A stretch of 64,000 nt of DNA from Halorussus sp. MSC15.2. GTDB lineage: Archaea > Halobacteriota > Halobacteria > Halobacteriales > Haladaptataceae. Within the stretch, counting starts at the first letter, position 1, and each line of letters opens with the position of its first letter. The notes below the pieces were generated by a model, which worked only from the letters and a program-made list of their open reading frames with translations, had not been told where the DNA came from and ran no database searches. The position numbers and the translations under genes were made by a program. The stretch is taken from contig NZ_VSLZ01000002.1 in NCBI RefSeq assembly GCF_010747475.1, positions 310,001 through 374,000 on the forward strand. Reading direction: 5' to 3'. Shown here in pieces: positions 15,701 through 25,522 of this stretch.

Positions 15701-17193
15701 AGCTTCACCCGATATCCATTCCCTACCGGGCGCTCTCGCGGGGCATCAGCGTCGGCATCATGCTGTTCTTCGTCGGCCAATCGCTGACGGGGACCGACGT
15801 CCTCCCCTTCCCGCTGGCGGGACCGGCGCTGGTCGGTCTCGCGGCCCTCGGCGTCGTCGCCGCCGCGCTCTGGCAGGTCGCCTACTACCGCCGGTTCGAG
15901 TACGAACTCACCGACGAGGGTCTCGAAATCGCCTCGGGAGTCGTCTCGCGGCGCAACCGCGAGATTCCGCTCGGTCGCATCCAGAACGTGGACATCTCGC
16001 GTAACGTGGTCCAGCGCGCGCTCGGCGTCTCGGTCCTCGACCTCGAGACAGCGGGCGGCGGCGGGACCGAGGCCAGCCTCCGGTACGTCGGCTACGACGA
16101 GGCCAAGCGCCTCCAGCGCGAGATTCAGCGCCGCAAGCGGGGCGAGGAATCAGAAGACGGACCCGACGCCGCGACTGCCGACGAGCGCGACGAGACCGAG
16201 GAACTCTTCGAACTCCGGACCGAGGAACTGGCCCTGTTGAGCGCGCTCTCGTTCGACTTCCGGTACGTCTCGCTGCTCGCGTTCGGCCCGGCCGCGCTCC
16301 CGTTCGTGCCCGGCGTGGCGGAACTCGCGGTGTTCGGCGGTCTCGTGCTGGCGGCGTTCCTCACGGTCGCGCTCTGGGCGGTCAGCGCCGCGGTCACGTT
16401 CGCCCGATACTACGGCTTCCGACTCACGCGCGTCGGCGACGAACTCCGGTACGAGCGCGGCCTGCTCCAGCGATACGACGGGTCGATTCCGCTGGCCAAA
16501 GTCCAGACGCTCACGCTCGACGCCAACCTCCTGATGCGGCGGTTCGGCTACGCCACGCTCGCCGTCGAGACGGCGGGCTACGGGCCGGGACAGTCGCCCT
16601 CGCAGGGGTCCGAGGCCGCGATTCCGCTGGCGACCCGCGAGCGAGTGCTTCGACTCGCCCGCGAGGTGGAGACGTTCGACCTGCCGGCGTTCGAGCGCCC
16701 GCCCGAGCGAGCGCGGACCCGGTACGCGATTCGGTTCGCGCTGGGCGTCGCTGCACTGGTCGGCGTGCTGGCGGTCCTCTGGCTAATCACCGGGCAATCG
16801 GTCGCGTGGTACGTCCCGTTCACCCCGCTCGCACTCGTCCTCCTCGCCCCCGTGGCGGCCCACCTCAAGTGGCGCAACCGCGGCTACGCGACGGGCGAAG
16901 ACCACGTCTTCACGCGAAACGGGTTCTGGACGCGGACGACGAAGGTGGTGCCCTACTACCGGGTCCAAACCGTCATCCAGACCCAGACGCTCTTCCAGCG
17001 ACGGAAACGGTGGCAGTTGGCCGACGTCGTAATCGACACCGCGAGTTCTGCGGGCGGCGCGGCCGCGGCGGTGGACCTGAACGCCGCGGACGCGACGGCG
17101 TTGCGGGAGTTCGTCGGCGAGAAGCTACAGGACCGTCTGGCGGAACGGCGGACCGAAGACGCCGGGTTGGGCGGTCGCTCCGACCCGGAGTGA
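15697..17193 (+). CDS. PH-domain membrane protein (YdbT-like, three bPH2 domains)
   Basis: A 498-residue membrane protein with three copies of the bPH2 unit, each after a pair of helices: YRRFEYELTDEGLEIASGVVSRRNREIPLGRIQNVDI (about 65-100), YYGFRLTRVGDELRYERGLLQRYDGSIPLAKVQTLTL (about 240-275) and an equivalent near TGEDHVFTRNGFWTRTTKVVPYYRVQTV (about 400-428). The architecture is that of YdbT. An internal acidic linker (residues 150-180) separates domains. It overlaps the YdbS-like gene by four bases and is the second gene of that operon. Confidence 0.87.
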   Translation: MKLHPISIPYRALSRGISVGIMLFFVGQSLTGTDVLPFPLAGPALVGLAALGVVAAALWQVAYYRRFEYELTDEGLEIASGVVSRRNREIPLGRIQNVDISRNVVQRALGVSVLDLETAGGGGTEASLRYVGYDEAKRLQREIQRRKRGEESEDGPDAATADERDETEELFELRTEELALLSALSFDFRYVSLLAFGPAALPFVPGVAELAVFGGLVLAAFLTVALWAVSAAVTFARYYGFRLTRVGDELRYERGLLQRYDGSIPLAKVQTLTLDANLLMRRFGYATLAVETAGYGPGQSPSQGSEAAIPLATRERVLRLAREVETFDLPAFERPPERARTRYAIRFALGVAALVGVLAVLWLITGQSVAWYVPFTPLALVLLAPVAAHLKWRNRGYATGEDHVFTRNGFWTRTTKVVPYYRVQTVIQTQTLFQRRKRWQLADVVIDTASSAGGAAAAVDLNAADATALREFVGEKLQDRLAERRTEDAGLGGRSDPE

Positions 17194-17262
17194 CCGTCGG
17201 GCACACGCGGCGACCGAGTCACCTCCGAAACACACTTGTCATACCGATACCACTTCTCCGCC

Positions 17263-18057
17263 GTGAGTCGGTCAAGACGTGACTTGCTCGCGACGCTAAC
17301 CACCGCGGTCGGCGTCGGTCTCGGCGGATGCGCGTCCCCCGAGCAGTCTGAACCCGAGGTGACGACTGGTTTCGACTCGACGGAGACAGTTCCGACAGCA
17401 ACGTCCCCGGCAGAGACATCTGAGACGCAAGGACTCCGAACCGAGACGCGGACCGCGTCCGAATCGACGGAAGCACGCTCCGAGACGGCGGAGCGACGGT
17501 CAGAATCCTCGAAGAGCGCGACGACCGCGCCCACGTCGGCGAAACTTCGGCGCGTCTCGGTCGCTGACGTCGCGGCCGCACCGGACGGAACGGACCTGTC
17601 GTTCGCGGTCGAGGTGGTCGAGCAGACCGTCACCACCGAATCGACCGCGGTCGTCCGCGTGTCCGTGACGAACGAGGCGGCGGACGCGCGACAGGTCGGG
17701 TCGGGCCACCGGCCCGCGTTTTCGGCCGTCTACAGCGAGAATCAGGACCCCGGTCTCGCCCTGCTCGCTCCGGGGTCGTTCTACGAGCGTCCCCGGGACT
17801 ACGAGCGCGTCGCGTCCGACTGCTGGCGGCCGGACGTCACCGTCTCGATTGCTGCGGTGATGGAACACGTGACGCTCGACCCCGGAGAGACCGCGTCGGT
17901 CGAGGTCCGCGTCTGGGGGAGTCCGCTGAACGAGGGCGACTGTCTCCCGAGGGGGACGTATCGTTTCGCGGAGAGCTACGAAATAGAGAATCGAACCGAA
18001 CCGCCGGTAACCACCTTCGAGTGGGACGGGTTCACGCTTCGCGTCGAGTCGCCGTAG
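17263..18057 (+). CDS. Tat lipoprotein of unknown function
   Basis: A 264-residue secreted lipoprotein. GTG at 17263 starts SRSRRDLLATLTTAVGVGLGGC: a twin-arginine motif, a short hydrophobic stretch and a lipobox ending GGC. An acidic Ser/Thr/Glu linker (residues 25-85) precedes a beta-rich domain with FAVEVVEQTV, VVRVSVTNEAADARQVGSGH and PGETASVEVRVWG, reminiscent of immunoglobulin-like fold surface proteins. The function is unknown. Confidence 0.75.
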   Translation: MSRSRRDLLATLTTAVGVGLGGCASPEQSEPEVTTGFDSTETVPTATSPAETSETQGLRTETRTASESTEARSETAERRSESSKSATTAPTSAKLRRVSVADVAAAPDGTDLSFAVEVVEQTVTTESTAVVRVSVTNEAADARQVGSGHRPAFSAVYSENQDPGLALLAPGSFYERPRDYERVASDCWRPDVTVSIAAVMEHVTLDPGETASVEVRVWGSPLNEGDCLPRGTYRFAESYEIENRTEPPVTTFEWDGFTLRVESP

Positions 18058-18124
18058 CGGTCGTCGGTTCGACGCTCGCCGAGACTGAACGGTTTTTTAC
18101 CCTTCGCGGTCCCAGTGGCGAGTA

Positions 18125-19996
18125 ATGACCGAACACGACTACGAGGAACTCGGCCTCGTCGCGGGACTGGAGATTCACCAGCAACTCGACACCGAGACCA
18201 AACTGTTCTGCAACTGTCCGACCGAACTCCGGGAAACCGAGGAGGCCGACCACCGGTTCACGCGCTTCCTCCACCCGACCAAGAGCGAACTGGGCGAGAT
18301 AGACGAGGCGGCGCTCGAAGAGAGCCGCGTGGACCGCGAGTTCGAGTACCTCTCGTACGACACCACCTGCCTGGTCGAGGAGGACGACGAACCGCCACAC
18401 CGACTGGACGACGAGGCCCAAGAGGTCGTGCTCGAAATCGCGCAACTGCTGGACATGGACGTGGTGGACCAAGCCCACGTCATGCGCAAAATCGTCGTGG
18501 ACGGGTCGAACACGTCGGGGTTCCAGCGCTCGACGCTGATGGCCTCCGACGGCGAGATTTCGACCAGCGACGGCGCGGTCGGCATCGAGGACCTGATGCT
18601 CGAAGAGGAGAGCGCCCAGCGCGTCGAGGAGCGCGAGGACGGCGTCCTATACAGCCTCGACCGCCTCGGTATCCCGCTGGTCGAAATCGGCACCAAGCCC
18701 GACATCCGGTCGCCCGCGCAGGCCCGCGAGGCCGCCGAGACCATCGGGATGCTCCTGCGCTCGACCGGCAAGGTCAAGCGCGGTCTGGGCACCATCCGGC
18801 AGGACGTGAACATCTCCATCGAGGAGGGCGCTCGCGTGGAGGTCAAAGGCGTCCAGAGCCTCGACGACATCGACGACCTCGTCGAGAACGAGGTCCACCG
18901 GCAGGTCCGCCTGCTCGAACTCCGCGACGAACTCCGCGAGCGCGACGCCAGCGTGGGCGACGTGCAGGACGTGACCGACGCCTTCGCAGACACCGACTCG
19001 GGCGTCATCCGCGGCGCGCTGGACTCTGGCGGGAAGGTCACGGCGGTCCCCCTCTACGGCTTCGACGGACTGGTCGGCGCGGAGATTCAACCGGACCGCC
19101 GCCTCGGCACGGAACTCTCCGACCACGCTAAGCGCCACGGCGCTGGCGGCATCTTCCACACCGACGAACTCCCGGCCTACGGCGTGACCGAGGAGGAGGT
19201 CGCGGCCCTCCGCGAGGCGGTCGGCGCGGGCGAACAGGACGCGGTGGCCATCGTCGCCGCCGACCCCGAGACCGCCGACCTCGCCATCGACGCCGCCGCG
19301 GAGCGGGCCGAGACCGCCCTCGACGGTGTTCCCGAGGAGACCCGCGGCGCGAACGAGGACGGCACCACGCGCTACCTCCGCCCGCTTCCCGGTGCGGCCC
19401 GGATGTACCCCGAGACCGACGTGCCGCCGGTCGAACCCGACCCGAGCGAGGTCGAGACGCCCGAACTCCTGACCGAGAAGGTCGAGCGCTATCAGGACGA
19501 GTACGGTCTCGACGCCGGACTCGCCGAGCAGGTCGCGTACGGCCAGCGCATGCCCCTCTTCGAACGCGCCGTCGCGGAATTGGGCGCGGACGCCACGCTC
19601 GCCGCCCAGACCGTCGAGAGCACGGTCACGGAACTCCGGCGCGACGACGTGCCCGTCGAGAACCTGTCCGAGGACCACTTCCTCGGGACGCTCGAACTGG
19701 TCGCCGCGGGCGAGACGGCGAAGGGGAACGTCGGCGAGGTGCTGACCGCGCTCGCCGAGAACCCGGACCTGACCGCCGCGGAAGCCGTCGAGCAGGAGGG
19801 CCTCGGCAGCGCGGCCGAGGACGAGGTCCGCGAGTCCGTGGTCGAGGTCGTGGAGCGCAACGAGGGACAGGTCGAAGAGCAGGGCATGCAGGCGTTCTCG
19901 GGACTGATGGGCGAGGCGATGGGCGCGCTCGGCGGCAAGGCCGACGGCGACCTCGTGAGCGAGATTCTCCGCGAGGAGATTCAGAAGCGCGCCTGA
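18125..19996 (+). CDS. gatE: Glutamyl-tRNA(Gln) amidotransferase subunit E
   Basis: A 623-residue archaeal-specific GatE. With GatD it converts Glu-tRNA(Gln) to Gln-tRNA(Gln), replacing a glutaminyl-tRNA synthetase. Family features visible: GLEIHQQLDTETKLFCNC at residues 15-32, MRKIVVDGSNTSGFQRSTLMASDG, LGTIRQDVNISI and LPGAARMYPETDVPP. The C-terminal 130 residues are the YqeY/GatB tail domain (VAYGQRM..., MGEAMGALGG). The start is leaderless: a TTTTTTAC box at 18092-18099 lies about 28 bases before the ATG. GatD is not in the window. Confidence 0.96.
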   Translation: MTEHDYEELGLVAGLEIHQQLDTETKLFCNCPTELRETEEADHRFTRFLHPTKSELGEIDEAALEESRVDREFEYLSYDTTCLVEEDDEPPHRLDDEAQEVVLEIAQLLDMDVVDQAHVMRKIVVDGSNTSGFQRSTLMASDGEISTSDGAVGIEDLMLEEESAQRVEEREDGVLYSLDRLGIPLVEIGTKPDIRSPAQAREAAETIGMLLRSTGKVKRGLGTIRQDVNISIEEGARVEVKGVQSLDDIDDLVENEVHRQVRLLELRDELRERDASVGDVQDVTDAFADTDSGVIRGALDSGGKVTAVPLYGFDGLVGAEIQPDRRLGTELSDHAKRHGAGGIFHTDELPAYGVTEEEVAALREAVGAGEQDAVAIVAADPETADLAIDAAAERAETALDGVPEETRGANEDGTTRYLRPLPGAARMYPETDVPPVEPDPSEVETPELLTEKVERYQDEYGLDAGLAEQVAYGQRMPLFERAVAELGADATLAAQTVESTVTELRRDDVPVENLSEDHFLGTLELVAAGETAKGNVGEVLTALAENPDLTAAEAVEQEGLGSAAEDEVRESVVEVVERNEGQVEEQGMQAFSGLMGEAMGALGGKADGDLVSEILREEIQKRA

Positions 19997-20190
19997 GACC
20001 TATCCACGGCTTTGACTCCGGTCGTCCCGTGAGAGAGTACCCTAACTCCGCACCCTCTGTTGACTACTCTACTCTCCCAACGACGAACTGACGACGAGTC
20101 GAGGAGCCTCACCGACGATTTCGATTGCTAACTGAGTACCACCAGTTCCACAGATTCGATTCGGGATACCGGATGGAGTCCGTGATATCA

Positions 20191-20388
20191 TCATCTGCGT
20201 TCGGCGTTCGTAACGTACGACTGCAACGGTTCCCACCACCGCCACCGCACGACGAACAGGACTCCACCGAATACCGAACCGTAGAAAACGTAGGCCACTT
20301 GGTCCGTCGTCAACCCGTAAACCGGCAGGACGAATCCGACGAAGACCAACAGTAGGAGACGAACGGGAACGAACTCACCACGGGACAT
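20191..20388 (-). CDS. Small two-helix membrane protein
   Basis: A 65-residue protein beginning MSRGEFVPVRLLLLVFVGFVLPVY, with two hydrophobic segments separated by a short Thr-Asp-Gln loop and ending in a basic WRWWEPLQSYVTNAERR. ATG at 20388 is chosen over a TTG at 20415; an AT-rich box (ATAATATTC, about 20420-20428) lies about 35 bases upstream. No family recognised. The plus-strand frame over the same DNA is proline- and arginine-rich and is judged a shadow. Confidence 0.55.
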   Translation of the reverse strand: MSRGEFVPVRLLLLVFVGFVLPVYGLTTDQVAYVFYGSVFGGVLFVVRWRWWEPLQSYVTNAERR

Positions 20389-20509
20389 AGTCCATATTTC
20401 GACGTGGTCGGTCAAGAATATTATGACGGGGTAAACACGGACGACAGGTCCGGTCAGAGATGCGGCCGAGTCTCGAACGGGGACGACGTCGGACGCGTGG
20501 TGTTCGGAG

Positions 20510-21331
20510 TTACAGCGGGGCGTACCGCCGAACGCCCGAGACGAACTCGCGGGAGACGACCGACCATCGGGGGTCGCTGACCCGGCGCGAGAGCTTGTAG
20601 GCCACCCAGACCAGCAGGACCGCGAAGGCGGCGTCGGTCACCCAGTGGACGCCGAGGTAGAGCGTCGAGAACACGATGGCGACCGCGAGCACCGTCGCGG
20701 TGTAAGCGTACCGGGTGTCGGCTTTCTGGGCGTAGAGCGCGGCCAGCACCGACAGGCCGGTGTGGAGGCTCGGGAACGCCTTCACGAGCGTGTCCGTCGA
20801 GAAGATGCCGTACTGGATGGCGGGGCTGAGTTCGTACATCAGGGGTTCGACCGTCGAGAGGTACAGCGACGACACCTTCACCGGGAACAGGAGGAAGAAC
20901 GGCACCGCCGTCACGACGACGATGATGTACGCCAGCGCGTAGCGGTGGGCCTCCTCCTCGTCGTGAGCCTTCAGCTTGAAGTACGTGAACAGCACGATGA
21001 ACGGGAATCCGACGAGGTACACGCCGGTCGCCAGCACCGTGAGCGGGACGACCGCGAAGGCTTGGAACGCCGCGACGGTCGCGCCCTCGACGGCGTAGAT
21101 GGCCCCGGTGAACGTCCGGGCGACGTGGAAGTGGAGCGCGAGCGTGTTCACGATTTCCGTGACGACCCACGCCACGCCGAGATACTTCCAGTCGGTCTTC
21201 AGGAAGTCCACGAGGAGCGTGCGGAAGCGCTCGTCCGGGAGGAAGAGTCGCTTGCCCACGAGCATGGCCGCGATGCTCGGGACCGCGACGAGGAGGGTGA
21301 ACTGCGTACCGAGAGGCAGGGAGGCAAACAT
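20510..21331 (-). CDS. PAP2-superfamily (AUR1/PA-phosphatase type) membrane protein
   Basis: A 273-residue integral membrane protein with six helices. The PAP2 phosphatase motifs are PSLHTG (near residue 195) and LYLGVHWVTD (near residue 223), each with the catalytic His and partner residues of the C2 and C3 motifs. The family hydrolyses or transfers phosphate on lipids, such as phosphatidate phosphatase or inositol-phosphorylceramide synthase-type transferases. The substrate in this organism is unknown. It is a single gene with no operon partner. Confidence 0.85.
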   Translation of the reverse strand: MFASLPLGTQFTLLVAVPSIAAMLVGKRLFLPDERFRTLLVDFLKTDWKYLGVAWVVTEIVNTLALHFHVARTFTGAIYAVEGATVAAFQAFAVVPLTVLATGVYLVGFPFIVLFTYFKLKAHDEEEAHRYALAYIIVVVTAVPFFLLFPVKVSSLYLSTVEPLMYELSPAIQYGIFSTDTLVKAFPSLHTGLSVLAALYAQKADTRYAYTATVLAVAIVFSTLYLGVHWVTDAAFAVLLVWVAYKLSRRVSDPRWSVVSREFVSGVRRYAPL

Positions 21332-21494
21332 AGTCGTGGATAGGTTACGAACCGATAGGATAAAAGATTTGACTTTCTGCCCGGGAACGCGACGTAGACC
21401 GTGTTATGTGATAGTTTAGCACTACTCGAACCCCCCGCTGTTCTCACTGCAGAAAGTATCGTGAGCGAGGGTGAAAACCGTTCGGGCGAAACGC

Positions 21495-22256
21495 CTACTC
21501 GTGGTCCGGAGTCGCAGGATTCTCGTCTGATTTCTTACCGTCGGCGGCGTGGTAGATGGCTCGCCGGAGGACGCCCCGAAGCGTCCGGACCTCCCGGCCC
21601 GTCGGGTGGGCGCGACCGAAGAGTCGTCGGACGAGTCGGAGCGTCTTCGCACGCTTCTCCTCGGGGTGGTCGATTGCGTTCAGGAACTCGCCGAAGTGGT
21701 CGTAGAACCCCTCGATTTCGGTCTCGTCGGCGCGCTCGCGCACCACGTCGGGGAGTTGCGTCTCCTCGACGGTGAGGTCCCGGAGTTCGTAGAGGGTGAC
21801 GGTCGCTGCCTGTCCCAGATTCAGCGACGAATAGTCGGAACTGGCGGGTATCGAACACACCTCGTCCACGCGAGCCATCTCGTCGTTGGTCAGGCCGTTG
21901 TCCTCGCGGCCGAAGACGAGGACGGTCGGGGCCTCGACGTCCCGGAGGCTGTCGGCCAACTCGTCGGGGGTCTTGAAGGGGAAGCGCCGGTGCTTGCGAG
22001 CGTCCTCGTTGGTCGTCGCGGTCAGACCGACCGTGTGGTAGTTCTCCACGAGGTGGTCGAACGTCACGTCGTCGTAGTTCGGGAGGATGTCCTCGCGGGC
22101 CTGCCCGGCGAAGCCGTACGCCTCGCTGTCGCGGCCGAACTCCGGCGGGTTCACCAGTTTGAGGTCGTGCATGCCGAAGTTCTTCATGGCCCGCGCGATG
22201 GTCCCGATGTTACCGGGCGTCTTCGGTTCCACGACGGCGACTGCGGGCGGCTTCAT
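21495..22256 (-). CDS. trmJ: TrmJ-type SpoU tRNA 2'-O-methyltransferase
   Basis: A 253-residue SPOUT methyltransferase. The knotted SAM site is visible: N-terminal [21 protein letters not shown], then [15 protein letters not shown] (motif 2) and [23 protein letters not shown] (motif 3). TrmJ methylates the ribose of residue 32 in tRNA (archaeal TrmJ acts on Cm32). A helical C-terminal extension of about 80 residues follows. It overlaps the preceding gene by four bases (22253-22256), so the two form a coupled pair. Confidence 0.88.
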   Translation of the reverse strand: MKPPAVAVVEPKTPGNIGTIARAMKNFGMHDLKLVNPPEFGRDSEAYGFAGQAREDILPNYDDVTFDHLVENYHTVGLTATTNEDARKHRRFPFKTPDELADSLRDVEAPTVLVFGREDNGLTNDEMARVDEVCSIPASSDYSSLNLGQAATVTLYELRDLTVEETQLPDVVRERADETEIEGFYDHFGEFLNAIDHPEEKRAKTLRLVRRLFGRAHPTGREVRTLRGVLRRAIYHAADGKKSDENPATPDHE

Positions 22257-22855
22257 GAAGGGTAGTCCCGGCCCAAGTCGAGGTCGTCGAGGTCCTCGTC
22301 GCCTCCTTCGGCGCTTTCGTCGGCGGTTTCGCTTCCGTCCCCGCTCTCGCCCTCGTCCATGTTCCGGAGGTCGATACGCTTCTGCTCGTCCTCAGGGACG
22401 TCGACGTTCAGTTCCTCCTGGTCGGGTTCGGGCGGTTCCGGAACGTCCTCGGGGTCGGTCTCGACGTGCTCGACGCCGCCGTACCCATCCGGCGCGCGTC
22501 CCCCGTCGAGGAACCACTCGTGGAACTCGTCCTGTAGCTCCTGTTCGCCCTTGAACTGACTGCCGCCCGCCTCGCTGAACCAGTAGAGGAAGTCGGGTTC
22601 GTGGTCCGCGCAGAGGACCACCTCGCCGAGCGCCTCGCCGTAGACGACCTCCGCGACGTTGCACTCGTGAACGTTCTCGTCGCCGTGGATGAGCCAACAG
22701 GCGTCGCACGGCGCGTTGACCAGCGCCTGCAACCGAATCAGTCGCTTGCGGGGACCCTTCGGAATCTCGTCCATCGGCCGGAACTCGCCGTCCTCGGTGA
22801 ACACCTCGTCCTCGTCGAACCGCCAGCCGCGAAGCCCGATGCTGACTTTGCCCAT
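22253..22855 (-). CDS. Haloarchaeal Cys/His (zinc-binding) protein of unknown function
   Basis: A 200-residue acidic protein. Residues 49-83 hold [17 protein letters not shown] and LCADH, a Cys/His set arranged like a zinc knuckle. The C-terminal 70 residues are a very acidic Glu/Asp linker. Upstream of and overlapping TrmJ, it probably belongs to the same RNA-related operon. I do not recognise the family. Confidence 0.7.
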   Translation of the reverse strand: MGKVSIGLRGWRFDEDEVFTEDGEFRPMDEIPKGPRKRLIRLQALVNAPCDACWLIHGDENVHECNVAEVVYGEALGEVVLCADHEPDFLYWFSEAGGSQFKGEQELQDEFHEWFLDGGRAPDGYGGVEHVETDPEDVPEPPEPDQEELNVDVPEDEQKRIDLRNMDEGESGDGSETADESAEGGDEDLDDLDLGRDYPS

Positions 22856-23184
22856 TTGCTCGGTAGGTTGGGGTTCGGAGGTGAAAAAGAGCGCGTTCTA
22901 CGCGCGTCTCGTCAGTCTCGGAGTGCGGTCGTCACGTGCCCGAGCAGTAGCTAGCTACTCCTTGAGCCGAGGAGTTACCGCACAGCGCCGCGACCGCACC
23001 GCGACAGCCTCGCACCTCCCTAACCGCTTGCGCTTCTCAGTCGCTACGCTCCTCGCGATGCTCACCCTCGCGCGGTAGACGCGATGGGGGCGCGCCAGCG
23101 CACGCCGACGTAGAGGTCTGTCAGTCTCTAAGCAACCCACCCATACGAAAGGTATCCAACAGGTTTCGTGGAGAACGGAATACC
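22856..23184. other. Intergenic region with foldable inverted repeats
   Basis: No protein gene is seen. A 7-bp outer repeat (gtgcggt at 22923-22929, accgcac at 22977-22983) encloses a perfect 14-base palindrome agtagctagctact (22946-22959) and a second short hairpin, actcct/aggagt (22957-22975). The two inner elements share three bases, so they could be alternative folds. Right of it (about 23010-23080) is a GC-rich, ct/gc-biased stretch that I would not call coding. Confidence 0.35.
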
Positions 23185-25329
23185 TCAATCGGCGAACTGG
23201 TCGATGGTCGTCGCTTGCGAGCCGTCGTCCATCTCGCGTTCGAGGTCGTCGGGGTGAGGGGCGGGGAACGTGAGGGCCGGGTCGAACCACGAGACCTGTC
23301 TGGTGATGTCCTCGATTTCGTGGAAGACGGGTTCGTCGTCGCCCGTCCCGGTGACGGTACACCACGCCTCGGTCCGGGTGATAGCGACGAACGCCTCGTT
23401 GCGCCGCTGGACGAGGTCCGCGCGCCGCGAGTCGTCTTCGACGTGTTCGACGCCGAGGACGTACACCATCGCGGCCTGATTCCCCTTCGCGCGGTTGACC
23501 CGCGAGACGGTGACCGCGCCCTCCTCGGCGAACACGTCCTTGCTCCCCTCCCAGACGAGGTTCGCGGTCACGCCGCGGGCGTCGAGCGCGTCGGCCAGAC
23601 GCTCGCCGGTCTGCTTGGAGGTCCAGTACTCGCCGAGGGGGACCGCCATGATTCGCTCGGGGGCGAGAGCGTGGTCGGCCACGTCCTCGGCGATGCGGTC
23701 GGCCACCCACTCGATTTCGTCGTCGCGGTCGGCGAACGACTGGAACGTGGCGAACGGACTGGCCGCCGTCTCGTCAGCGAGGGGATGGGGCGAGTGTTCC
23801 GACGGCCGGACCAGTTCGACCGGTTCGCCGTACTTCCGGAAGTCACCGGATTCGACCTCGTAGCCGACGTTCTCCCAGCCCTCCTTGGTCGTGATGGCCT
23901 GCACCGCGCCGCCGTCGCGGAGGAGACCCATCCCGAGCGCGTGGGCCAGCATCAGGACCGACCGCGGGGTCCGGTAGGCCTTCCGCATAATCTGGCTCTT
24001 CTGGACGCCGCCCTCGTAGGACCCCCGCAGGTCCACGACCGGGTCGCCCGCCTCGTCGGTGCCGAAGACGTTCGTCGGACTCGGCGCGGAGAGCGTCTGG
24101 AGGTTCTGGGCCTCGTCGTACGCCCAGACGAGTCGCTTGGGCAGGCGGAGCGCGGCCCGACAGAGCTTGTAGAAACCGGGGTCGAAGTCCTGTGCCTCGT
24201 CGATGAGGATGGCGTCGTAGGACTCCTGCACGACGCCCTCCTCCAGCACTTCGAGACAGCACGAGTGGAGCAGGTTGCCGTCCTCGTCGTCGAACTCGTC
24301 CTGCGCGTCGCCGTAGGTCCGGGGCGTGACGCCCGCCTCCTGCGCGATGCGGTAGTAGAGACCGTGGCGCTTCCGGCCGCCCCACCCGTGGAAGACGTGG
24401 AACTTCTCCCAGTTCGGGTCGGCGTCGTCGGACGTGAAGAACGCGTAGTAGCGCTCTACCTTCTCGGTGATGGTCTCGTAGAGGCTCCGGGTCTGGAACG
24501 TGAGCGCGATGTCCCACTCGGGGTGGGCGGCGTGCATCCGGGCGGCCTTCTTCGCCATCAGCACCGTCTTGCCCGACCCCGCGATGCCACGAATCTGTTG
24601 GGGACCGTCGGGAATCTGGAGGCCGACCTCCTCTTGCTTCTCGTCCAACCTGTTCAGTCCCTTCTTGACGCGCTCGTACAGGCCGCCCTTGGTCGCCTCG
24701 TCCTTGAGGTTCGGACTTCGCTCGCCGCTGATTGGCTGGCCGCCGCTCAGGACGGCGCGGGCCGCCTCGTACTCGTCGTCGGTGAGACCGTCGCCCGGGA
24801 GCGACCGGATTCGCTCGCGGAGCGCGGTCGGCGTGAGGTCGTCGGCGGTCAGGACCGGCGGCGCGCTCGGTCCCTCGTGGAATCCGCGGGCCTCCCACTC
24901 CTCCCGAGTGATGTTCGGGAGCGCGACGAGGGGGTTCATCGACACCTTGTGGTTGTGTCGTTCGTCCATCAGGTCAGGTTCCTTGGTGAAGTGCGAGAGC
25001 AGTTTGAACCCTTGGTCGCGGGCCTGCGAGTACGGCGCGGCGCTCGACTGGGCGGTCCCGCGGAGAATCCACTTCTCGCCCTCGATAGCCCGAACGTGGT
25101 CCATCTGGTAGCCCTTGCACTCGATTACCACCGCGCCAGCGTCCCGCAGAAAGAGGAGGAAGTCCATCTCGCGGTCGTACTCCCCGGCGGTCCGGTCCAC
25201 GATGGGGTACCGATGGTAGGCGATGCCCGCGTCGCCCGGACCGAACGCCGACTTGAGCCGATTCCAGACCTCGCGCTCGGCGTCGGCCCCCGAGTGGTCG
25301 GCCCGATAGCCCGACGAGACGAAGTTCAT
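23185..25329 (-). CDS. NERD-domain superfamily 1 helicase
   Basis: A 714-residue protein with an N-terminal nuclease-related NERD domain: D56 in EMDFLLF and E70-C-K72 in VIECKG form a PD-(D/E)XK-like active site. A UvrD/Rep-type helicase follows: Walker A GIAGSGKT (248-255), Walker B LIDEAQDF (375-382), and a C-terminal motif VI-like VAITRTEAWCTVTG near residue 665. Linkage of a nuclease-like domain to a 3'-5' helicase is seen in DNA repair and anti-invader systems. No neighbouring partner suggests which. Codon use matches the host. Confidence 0.88.
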   Translation of the reverse strand: MNFVSSGYRADHSGADAEREVWNRLKSAFGPGDAGIAYHRYPIVDRTAGEYDREMDFLLFLRDAGAVVIECKGYQMDHVRAIEGEKWILRGTAQSSAAPYSQARDQGFKLLSHFTKEPDLMDERHNHKVSMNPLVALPNITREEWEARGFHEGPSAPPVLTADDLTPTALRERIRSLPGDGLTDDEYEAARAVLSGGQPISGERSPNLKDEATKGGLYERVKKGLNRLDEKQEEVGLQIPDGPQQIRGIAGSGKTVLMAKKAARMHAAHPEWDIALTFQTRSLYETITEKVERYYAFFTSDDADPNWEKFHVFHGWGGRKRHGLYYRIAQEAGVTPRTYGDAQDEFDDEDGNLLHSCCLEVLEEGVVQESYDAILIDEAQDFDPGFYKLCRAALRLPKRLVWAYDEAQNLQTLSAPSPTNVFGTDEAGDPVVDLRGSYEGGVQKSQIMRKAYRTPRSVLMLAHALGMGLLRDGGAVQAITTKEGWENVGYEVESGDFRKYGEPVELVRPSEHSPHPLADETAASPFATFQSFADRDDEIEWVADRIAEDVADHALAPERIMAVPLGEYWTSKQTGERLADALDARGVTANLVWEGSKDVFAEEGAVTVSRVNRAKGNQAAMVYVLGVEHVEDDSRRADLVQRRNEAFVAITRTEAWCTVTGTGDDEPVFHEIEDITRQVSWFDPALTFPAPHPDDLEREMDDGSQATTIDQFAD

Positions 25330-25522
25330 GTTCTATTCCGCTGTGTAACGATAAGTTAAACGTTGAGGTTTCCGCCGGAGGGCGATTTCGCCGCAGTGCG
25401 TCGGCGATACCACCTCAGTCTTCCGGCCCGGTCTGTCCGCCGCCCCTCCGTCTTCGGTCCCGATTGTCGGTCGCGTCGAGCACGTCCGAACGCTTAGGCG
25501 GACTTGGGCCGTAGCGACCCGC

